From Pagrus major (Eukaryota; Chordata; Actinopteri; Spariformes; Sparidae): 64,000 bases of DNA. The stretch covers positions 4,147,484 through 4,211,483 of the forward strand of contig NC_133218.1 of the NCBI RefSeq assembly GCF_040436345.1, written 5' to 3'. Position numbers and translations under genes: made by a program. Below are positions 51,101-62,100 of the stretch, piece after piece. The notes under the pieces were generated by a model. It searched no databases and had not been told where the DNA came from. It saw nothing but the letters and a program-made list of their open reading frames with translations. Numbering within the stretch: the stretch's first letter is position 1; each line of letters begins with the position of its first letter.

Positions 51101-54100
51101 ATTCAGCCACTTGTTATCAACCACCTTTTATAAGACATGTAAAAGCGTCAAAATTCACATAAATTACTGATATATTTTTTTGGTGAAGAGTAAAACGTGA
51201 AAATCTCTTAGCTTGTGTTAACCACAGACCTTATTTCAGGTATCCAAACAAAAGCCCATTGACTTCAAGGGAACAGCAGATGCAAAAATGTCATTTCCAG
51301 GTTTTAGGACTCATTCCTGCAGCAGTCTATTTCCTAAAAAGAAAAAATGAGCGACTGCTTACCTCTCGCCCTTTTGTTCCTTTAGCGGGCTTGGAAGCCG
51401 GTGTGGGTGCTTCTCTGGGAACAGCTGCAGGTGTTTCTTTAGGGACAGCATCACTGTCAAACCTGATGGACAAAAACAGGAAAACATAAATATGAAAAAT
51501 ATTATTAATGTAAAGTAATGAAGCAAAATAAAGAATTCATTAAGTTGCAACCCAGAATGAATGACTTCTTGAATGTAAACTTATTTACATGTTTATGTAT
51601 TTATCCATCTTTTTGTTTGTTTGTTTAGGGGTTAAGGGGTTTTGCTGCATTGTTATTATTCCTAAAAAGAATTGTATCACATGTCAAAAAAACAAAAAAA
51701 CAAAAACACACAAAGTGCGAGCAAAACAACAGCATTAGATGTACTGATACTCACTTTGCAAATGTGACTTTGTCCTTGGGAGAGAAGAAGATGTTGCCTG
51801 GCTTATCCGTCATACTAACTGTGGTGACTTGGTTACTTGCTGGCTTCTTGGCTGTTCTCACTCTGGTTCCTCCATCTTTGGACTCCAGCGTCAGTTTGGG
51901 TGCCCAACCCTCTGCGACAATCCTGCGTCTTTCCCTGGGAGCAGTGGCAGGTGGAGGAGGCAGCTGGGGATGAGGGGCTCGGCCAGGAGGAGAGTGCACT
52001 GACGGGTCAGTGGATTCTGACTTTGTTCTGGCGTGAGGAACCAGCCCCGCTGTTCTCTCAATAAGCAGGGAGCTGGGTCTCAGGGGCTTCCCGGAGGTTG
52101 CAGTTGCACCAACGTCTTGTCCACCCTGTCGAATCTGCTGTATCCTCTGCAGAGCTTCTCCCCTTTGTTTCTCGAACATTTCTCTCTCGTACTGAGCGAA
52201 GAACAGACGCTGCCGCTCCAGCACCTCTTTCTGCTGTCTGATCTGCTCCATCATCTCCTTTTCATTCTGCTGCTGCTGATTACGCTGCCTCTCCTCTTTC
52301 TCCTCGTTCAGTCGCACCAGCTTCTCTATGATGGCCGGGTCAGCCTGAGGGACAGAGGTAGAGACAGGGGCCGGACCCTGAGGTGCAGGAGCTGGTTCTG
52401 GTTTATGTGGTGATGGTGTCAACTCCCCTGTCTGGGCTGCAGAATCTCGAACCTCCACAGGGGGACGGACGATGTCACTCAGCTCTTCACTTAGTGGTGT
52501 TTCTTTCTGCATGCTGATGACCACCACCACAGGACGACGTGCTGACTCTCGCCTTTCTTTGATGGGCTTGGTAACAACGGTGGTCGTAGAGACGGCTGCC
52601 TCTGTGCTTTGTTGAGGCTCTTCTGAAGGACGACCGGAGATGACTGTGCTGCCCTCGCTAGCAGGGACGTAAAAAGTCGGGAGGTAGTTCTCGATTTTGG
52701 GCGGATGTGTGGGAGCAGAGAAGGGTTCCAGATCCATTTTGGTCTGGCTGCCTGGTTGAGCGACAGCATCAGAAACTCCTGTCCTGTGTGGTTCAACTGG
52801 CTGTGGGCTTGTTGATACAACCTCTACATTAGGCTCTACTGGAGGAGGAGGGGAGCAGGTGTCCTCACTGTCTGTCACCTCTTCCATAGCCTTGGGTGCC
52901 TCCTCGTCCATGGTGAGAAGCTCAAAGCTGCCCTTGGAGCTCTGGCTGTCAGGCGTGCCCTGAGGTGAACGGAGAGGTGGGGTTGTAGGTGGCACCAGCT
53001 CGACTGACCAGCGCCGCTCCTCAGAAGGGGACGAGGCTCCGCCGGTGGTTGCCCGAACTTTAAGGAGCTCCAGGCTGAACTTGGCTTGCTCCAGCTCTCT
53101 CATCCGCCGGCTCTCTCTCTTGGCCCGAGTGGTTTTCTGGCTGGGCTCGTCTATAGTTCTTGACCTCTCTCGCACCACCACAGTTGATGTATGGATCGAG
53201 GTCCCAGGTTCACTTTGAGTTTTAGATGGGCTCTCTGTTGTCCCAGCATGTTCTCTTCCTTCTTCTTCCTCCTTTACTGCTCCGTCGTGGCTGCTGAGAA
53301 TTTGTAGGCTCCTTTCTCGTTGCTCGTAGGATCGATCCTCCCAGGTGCTGAGATCCAACCCCATGATCCTCTCGGGTGACTCCTCCTCTTCCTCTGGTGA
53401 CACATTCACCTGGCCGTTCTGCAGCTGAAGCAGCTTCTCCTGCTGCTCCTTCCTCTCCCTCAGTCTCTCTTCTCTCAGTTTTTTGAAGCTGTCAATCATG
53501 AAGACATGGTTACAACTTTAGCGGACATCAAACTACTTCCTCCTCCTATTATCAAGATATGTTTTAAAAAAGTTATTTAGCAGAAGTTACTACAACCTCC
53601 AGTATTCACCAAACTTAGAGTCTGATCTAATGCTTTCTCTCAGCAGCTCAGCTGATTGTAGAGCAGCTTTGGGTTGGATTGCTTGCGTAATGGCATGCTG
53701 ATCTACAAACACACCGAACAAAGAGCAAATACACTGCACGAGCTGTGTGCAAAGATTAATCTGCTTTTTTACCAGCTTGAGCAAAAATAATGCAGTCAAT
53801 TATAATTAGAAGTTATTTTCAGAACCTTTAGAAAAATGCTAAAAAGGTTGCTTTTATCTATACCTCATTTTTCTAGCAATAAAAAACAGAACTGCTTCTA
53901 CAGTTCAGGATAAAGTAATAGGTGTTGGCTTACCTTTGTCTGGCAAGGTAGCCTCTGCTAATTCTCTGTAGTTGTAACACAGCAGCATACAGACGCAAGT
54001 AGGCTTCTCGGGCTTGATGACAGCGCCAGGCCGTCTGGATAACCAGAGCTGCTGTGCAGCGCCGGTACAGCCACAACCTCCATGCCCTCTGCAGCACCAG

Positions 54101-57100
54101 AGCAGCTTCCCTCCACAGCCTGAACTTCTGACGCTCCCTGTAACCTCGCCAGTGAGCCTGCAGACACACAGCTGCCCCCTCCTGGATTGAAGGGTCATAA
54201 TCTTCCTCCTCCTCTTCTACAGGTCGATACAAACGCCACCATTTCTGTGAGGAGATGATGATTATAATATTTTATTTTCATTATACAATGATTTTTTTTT
54301 CCTTTTTGCCACAACCTATTTTTAATATTCACTAAGTACAACAACTAAATTAGAAGTATGAGAGTCCTTGCTCAAAGGGTCATGTCAAGTTTCTTTACGG
54401 GACTGAAAAATAAATTAAATCCCAACTAGACTGGACGTGTTTCTGAGTGACAACTTGATCTGTATTGTTTTTGAGATAGATATCTTCTACTTTCCAGTTT
54501 AGGTACGTAAAGGGACAGTTCAACCTAAGATCAAAGGTACATATTTTCACCTCTTACTTGTAGTTGCAGAGTTTTGGAGACATCGACCTTGGAGACATCT
54601 GCCTTCCCTTGAATATAATGTAACTAGATGCCACTAGTGGTGCTTTTTCAAAATCATGACCCAGTTAGACAAGATAATCCACAGATCTTGTTGAGAGCAG
54701 TTTCATGTAGGAACAATTTTCTTTCTTCTTCCAACCGCATCACCACACAGAAGGAATGTGCATCAACTTATGGACGAGAGGTGTGCAAACTAAGCTATCT
54801 AATGTTACAGCTCAGCTGAGGAAGACACCATTTATGTTTACATTACGCTGTCAAGAGCACAAGCCTCTCATCCATGAGAAGATGCAAGCTTTCTTCTGTA
54901 CTGTGACACAGACTGTTTGCTGGTGCAGTTCAATACAATGAAAATAGTTCCTACACGAAACTGCTCACAACAAAGTTTGAGGATTATTTTAAGTAACCGG
55001 GTCATCATTTCTGGAAAGAGACATTGCTGTTGAGTTTTAAAAGGTTTTTATTTTTTGGTGCTTTGAGCACCATTATATTGGAGGGAAGGCAAATATCTCT
55101 ATGGCCAATATCTCCAAAACTTGGCTGTGCCACACAAAACAATCTAGATGGGTAAATAGCACTACATGTAAAAGGAAAAATACGTACTTTTGATTTTGGG
55201 GTGAACTTTCCCTTTAAGATAAAAGAAAACTTTCTGAATATCAGCAGGTTGGGTAATTTTTTAACCTTTCATTTCAAATGTAGTCCTGTACTGTATGAGG
55301 ACACGGCAGTGTGCATGAAATTAATATCATATATCATATTGCTAAAATCGTTTAGACATTGACTTTATAGTAAATATAAGCAAAGTCATAAATAATATGA
55401 TGACTGATGCAATGTATTTCATCATTACATGTTACATCACACAGACCTTTTCACTTAAGTTAAACAAAAAAATGTAAAAAGTACATTTGTTTAGTTAAGT
55501 CCATAAACAATATTACTGAATTAATATTCAGCCATAAAAACAAATCTTAGGAGCAACTTCCAACACAAAAACTGTCAGGAGTGATTTCAATAAAACACAA
55601 GGAAAAGATGCAAAATGAAGGAGATGGCGTAATGAGCAGTGATGATGAAAAACTCTGGACTGTACCTGGATGCAGATCGCTGCTTCTCTCATCCTGACAA
55701 ACTGCTTCCTCTCCAGCTGAGCTCTGAATCGCCGCTGCAGCGTGACGATGCGTGTGAGAACTTCTGTGTGGAGTAAGGCCTGCAGCCGCTGACGCTCGGC
55801 CTCCCGCAGAAACACCTGAGGGGAGTGACCACGATGGAGTCAGCACAGGGTGACACACATACTTAATGAAGAACGGGGATACATACACACACACATACTC
55901 TGAAACCACTGGCCGGATACATGGTCACAAGTATGTCAGGTATGATCCTCTAATTATATAGACAGCATCCCAAAGGCATGGAGCCCTCCAACATGCCTCA
56001 TTCACTAGACTCACCAAATATGGGGCACTGGCTTCATTACATCCTTCTGTTCAGAGGGAGGATGCTGTCAGGTAATATGAGGTTATCCCCAACACGATCT
56101 TTTCCCCATGTCTGTGACTCTATTTATAGATGTGCAATTCTGCAGTTTAATAAACTAACCAAGTTTGAGCAATTTAAAAACCCACACACTGTTTTGAGTA
56201 AATACATTTTGAGGCTTAGACTGACAATTTCCAACAGATAATACAATGAAAAACACATAATAACATGCAGTATAATGAGCCTTACCATCTTCTTCTCCCA
56301 AAACATGACATAATAAAAGAAAATCACCAAACTACTGTTTTGCCATGACTTTTCATTTTACATCTGGATTATACGCTGTGACTTTATTTAATCTTGAAGG
56401 GAAAAAGTGTGAGTTTTAATCTCATTCAAATCTCATTAGAGCTATGGAATATTGAATCATCCATCTTAGCTCATTACTTCCTAGCATTTCTTACCTTCGG
56501 GTGTACATAATCTACAGGTTAAGAACTTCTTTTTACAAATACAAAAATGTATTATTATCGGTTATCTTATTGGTATCGGCTATATCTTGCATCCCCAAAA
56601 TATTTTTTTTAGGCTTATTTAGGCAAAGACAATTTTCTAATTCAAAAAAGATGTCACACAATGCTTTACAGCATTTGTTTTTCTAAAGATCTGCAAAGAG
56701 GAAGGATGCATACCATTGTCTTTCCCACTTGGTACCCATCTGGCTCTAGGTCCAGCTGGTCCAGACACTGCTGGATGCCCTCTCTGGTGGCACTGGTGCC
56801 CTCTGGGAGCAACACGCAGAAGTGATGCACAAAATCCTACAAAGAGAACAAAGACAGGTGGTAGTGAGAAAAATGCATCTGTTCTGGATGTTACGTTTGT
56901 GTCATGTGTAAAAGATTTCTGTCCAGTAATTGAAACAAAAGGTTTGGTTTCTGCTGAAGCCATCAGTTTTTCTAACACTGATTCCAACACAGGATTAATT
57001 AGTCGGGGATGTAAACTCTGCAGCCTTGAATTTGCCTCCTGTAGCATCTCTCGAGCAGAAACAAGCTGTCAGGGCACATGTGGTTTCAGGTATAAGTCCA

Positions 57101-59052
57101 TGCTGTCCATATTTGCAGGGGTGCAGACATCATGGCATAAATATGCTGAACTCCCACTCTTCAAACTGAGGCCCATTGTCTGATTTCAATACACTCTGCA
57201 CCCTGGGCTGTAGGGGGTGGATGGGGAAACAGATGCTGTGTTTATACAATTACAAGCATGGGGAGTGTTTCAGAGAGCCGAGGACAATGGAGAGGCTCTG
57301 TTCTGAAGAGTCGGACAGAAACAGCAGAGTCCTCCAGAGTGATACCATGCCCAAGATATTTCTCATTAGTGCTGACCACAGCACTAAATATGTTTGGAGG
57401 AATTTCGGGTAAATGACGATGTCTGATGATGAGGTCATCAAAATAGTCACTGTCTAATGATTTTTGTACTTTTACACTAAACGGTTAATCCATCAAAAAC
57501 TAAATATATAGTGTCATTTTTATATTAGTTTAAGTTTAATCATAATTGTGAGTCTTCGTCTTAGCAGCCAAGATCTCATAACCACTGCAAATAAAACCTG
57601 AACTAACTGCAGGGCTTCAGTAGATACACAGTGGTTTCATGAGAAAATAAGTTGTGATTTGGTGAAGCGACACGCACAGTGACTTAATCTTTGGCTAAAA
57701 CCTCGACATGACACGATTGGCACGAACAACATTCAAAACCACAAAATGGAAAACTGAAATAAGACCAAACTGGAGTGGGAGGGAGCCACTCCCAAAAGTT
57801 TCTGTCCAAAGACTCACTTTCGATCAGCATTAAACAGGATCTGCTTTATTAGTCATACAGCATTTCTCACAGGGTGACATCATTCTTACGAGAGCCAGTG
57901 TGGTTAAGATGGCGGCCACCTCACGTCCTTCATAATCCCCTTGACACAACTCAATGTCAACTGTTGCTCAAACAGCATCAGCAATCATTGGCATTAATCG
58001 TGCATCAGTGTTCTGCTCACGTCTGTGTATACGTTTTCCCTAACATGACATTTTTAGCTTAAATCAGCTGCTACAGTTGCCAATACGCCACCTGTGCATG
58101 CTGGTATGGTATTATTGATCTCTGATAAACATGATAACTGATAAGAGGAAACAAACTTTTGTCATTCTTATGGTAATGGTTTGATTATTTTATTATCTTG
58201 AGATACCAAATGTAAATTTTTTTCTGGATAACAAAATACTTGCTGTTCTCGACTTCTGTTCAGCGCTTGAGCAAATTTCCTAGTTCCACAATGCCCACAT
58301 TTTTGTTAAATGAATTTTACATGTGCGCTGTCTTTGTTTATATCCTACTGCTCGTTTGCCTTTAAAATTTAATATACTGTATATCAAATAACATTAATGA
58401 CTGTTCCCCTGGACTAAGATGTTTAAAGAGCATCTACAGGGTGTAAACGTGTGTGTTTATTACCTTGAAGCTGTACTTGATGTTGTAGCCCGACTGCCGG
58501 ATGCGCACAGTCTCCAGCATACCTGTGTAACGCAGCTGCCTCAGCACCAAGTTATCATTAAACCTTACGGGCAGCTGAGGAAGAGAACAGAGAGAAGAGA
58601 GGGGAGAGTGACAGAAGAAGGAGAAGCGACAGGCGGTGGAAGTTACAGAGAGAAGAGGAGGAAATGATAAACAGATTTAGAAATGTTCGAACTTCAAGGG
58701 AAATGAAAAATGCTTTGAAAACTAAACCAAAACAGTCAACTCCGCGGTCTGGAGTCACACTGTACCTTCTCAGCATTGGAACGGATGCACTTGACAAAAT
58801 AAGGCTCAGACTGACCCAGAGTCTCCATTAGCTTATTGAGGGAGGCCTACAGAACGAGACACAAAAAGGAGAAAAAAAAATGAACACGAAGCCTAAATAT
58901 AAAAGCACATGTAGAGTAGACAAAGTATGAATAACTGTTGGTCCATCTGCAAGTAAAAAACCCTTTGCTGCTAGATTAAAGTCACTGCCTGGGATCATAA
59001 ATACTGGCAACATGTCTAAACCATGTGTGTAGTGTTACCATGTGCTGTTATT

Positions 59053-59108
<56 letters not shown>

Positions 59109-62100
59109 ACATATGCAACATGTGTGTCAGCATGTGTGTGTGATAATCCAGTGGCAGGAGGAATTCAGCCCCCTCCCCCTCCACGGGAGATTAAAGCAAT
59201 CAACGCAGCACAGGATGTGGGAAGTGAAGTCATCCACACACACTGGGGCCAGGGCTGCCTGCCAGAGGGGCCTCAGTACTCATCTGTACCTCCAACAGCC
59301 GGAGCACAGAGCTCACTCTCAGAGACATCAGGGAGAAGATAGCAGCTTATGGTTGAAAGTTATTTCTGATCTACCAATGAGAGCTTGTTTGACTTTAAGA
59401 TAACTAAATTATTAAGAATGTTAACTGTAAATGTCATATTTGTCTAGTATTTGAGACAGGCTTTTATACTTTTGAAACATTAATAGGCCAAGACTTTCAC
59501 ACAATTCATGAATTTGAAAAACTCCCTTCAGGAAGAAGATTATTCATTGCTGAGTACATGAGAAACATCTTTAAGAGATGTATTCTCTGTCATCTTACTA
59601 AACAATGACTTTTATTAGATATTAATGACTGCTGCTGTTCATCCTAACTGTTTATTATCACAGGCCCACTTATTTGTTGTTTTAATCTCACAAATTTAAC
59701 CCACGGCAGAGGAAGTTCTTAAACGCACAAAATGTCATATCTGTCGTTAGGGGTTCCTCTATCAAAACAAAAGATGTTTGCCAAGTGTTGTGTGGTGAGG
59801 GCTGTTCGGAGCGGGGGGGGGGGCTAGTGGCTATGGAGAAAGACCTTCTGGAGGAATAAACACCCGGAGTCACGTCGAATTCTGTTCTGATCCAGAGAAA
59901 AGCTCAGAGATTAGTTTAAAACTTTTGCAATTAAATAGTAGATTTATCTTCACTCCTGTTTATCAACCTGACTGCAGAAGCGATTTGCGGATGTGACCTT
60001 CGTTTTTGGGTGTTTATGTTTTGAAGTAAGTATTTTAATGCGAGTGAACGATAAAAATGCATCTTGTTTTAAAAGAAAGCCTTCTGCTAGCATATGCTAA
60101 CAAAGAGCAGAGAACCAACATTTAACAGTTTTCCTCAAAAGGTGGCAATAAGCTCTTTTTGGTTCTGGGTGGATTTTTATTTTCTGTCACTGCAGTTACT
60201 TGTTTTCATGGTCTCATCTTCTAATAAGCGAATACTGTCGAGGTATTTCAAAAGGGTGTGTCAGCAACGGAGGAAAAGCCAAACTTTCTAGTTTCTCACC
60301 AAATCAAATTGTTTTTATTGAGACATCTATCCAATTTTTTTTCTTAACTTCCCAGACATGCTGTCATACTTTTTAAGACTTTAGGGTGGGTATGCGAACT
60401 TACGTAATAGACTTCACAGAAATTATGGACAAATACAGGGATAAGACAGCGGACAGTAAAGGCAGGCAGAGTAATAGAGAGATGTTTCCACACACAGCCA
60501 GTTGTGAAGGACACACCTTTTTTTATCCTATTCACAGCTGGAGTAAGATTCCTCGCTTCAGCTCGGGCTAATCATGTTATTTTTACAGTGAGAGCACACA
60601 CTGGCAAATCATTGAGCTCTGCGTGTGTGTGTGTGTGTGCGCGCATGTGTCTGACCTGAAACTGTGCGCTGATACTGGGTGGTTTCTTCTTCTTGTGGAG
60701 ATGAAGCAGGGACTTGGTGATGCGGTCGTGAAGTGTCAGGCTGCTGAGGTACTTTAGAGACTTGACGTTCAGTAAATGCTGCAGGTGTGAAGTCAGAGTC
60801 AGGTCATAATGTTATTATAACGTTATAGTGTAACATTAGACATCTGTGCCTTGTATTGAGATAAATTAAAGATGTTCCATACTTTACCTTTGGGAGAACT
60901 GGCTTAGATTTGTAGTTTTTGTTCCTCCTGTTTACAAAAAACAAGAACACAGAAGTTAATCCAGCAGTCTGAGCAACAAAATCCTTTGTTTTCTTCTTTA
61001 AACAAGTGGTTAAGAAGTTATTTAGACAACAGACAACAATTTGTGCAGTTTGCTGGTGTTTAATCAAAGTTTAAGAAGATTAGATGTGGAGTCTCACAAA
61101 GGTCAGTACTGGGCCCAACAGTTCATATTTTTTATATTAATGATATTTGTGTCCAAAAGTGTCAAAAATATTACAGTTCCCTATATTTACAGTATAGTAT
61201 GCGAAATGGTCAAAATTAAGAGGTGGTTTGATGAACTATGATCTATAAACTGGAATAAAAGTAAACTTTTGGTTTTTGTTAGAAAAATAAAATGGTTACA
61301 GATGTTGTTCATGTTGAAAGAGTATTTAAAGCAAAGTTTTGGGGGTCATAATGGATCAAAAACTTACTTGTAAACCTCATAAAGACCACGTAAAGAGAAA
61401 AGTATGTAAAAGTATTGCAGTTTTGAACAAAGCGAAGGACATTTTAGATTTTGCTTAATTTCATATTCTCTTCTGTTCACTCATTCTTCCATATCTTGGT
61501 TACCGCACAGATGTGCGGGGGAACACATGTGTATTATAGAAAAGAGCAATAAAGTTCCTGAACAAAGTCAATGTAAGCGAATATACCAAGAGATTCTTTA
61601 TCAAGTAAAGAAAATAAATAAATAAAATAAATAAATCAACAGGTGAGATGGGTCTGTAATTCCAGAAATTCTTCCCAAGAGAGTCGTACTCCTGTCAGCA
61701 GAGTAAAAACTTTATTCATCCCTGTGGGGACATTCTTTTTTCACTTGTTCCCCTCCGTAGGGAGGTCAGAGGTCAGGGTCAGCTGCAGAACAGCCCCCTC
61801 GGAGCTGGTAGGAATGTAGTGATCACTGAAGGAGGGCAGATGTTTGCTACACTCAGTTTGAACTTTCTTTCAATTTCAAGGATGTCTGTAGGCTGTACTG
61901 CTGACAAAATCAACAAACAGTAGAATAAAATCATGCTGACGATGATTTTGCAATTTAAAATCAAACCGAAAACCATCAAAAGTGTGTTTATTTGACTACA
62001 ACACTGTATAATCTGTAAACCAGTGTGAGGGCAGAGTTTAAAGCTTGACGGTGACTGTGGGTGTTACTGACATGAGGATGTCGTGGGCTCTCTCGAGGAG

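Noticed and set aside
53597-53702. Possible myo9a exon (frame [20 protein letters not shown])
   Set aside because: It fits the acceptor of the next exon but not the phase-2 end of the IQ exon. Direct joining of 53934 to 53488 restores text matching MYO9A (YLARQ then [10 protein letters not shown]).
56716-57183. 155-codon plus-strand frame
   Set aside because: Antisense shadow of the myo9a converter exon plus intron.
59023-59403. 126-codon frame rich in CVCVCV
   Set aside because: It is a translation of the GT microsatellite.
61041-61241. 66-codon plus-strand frame
   Set aside because: Part of the decayed LINE reverse transcriptase read in another frame.
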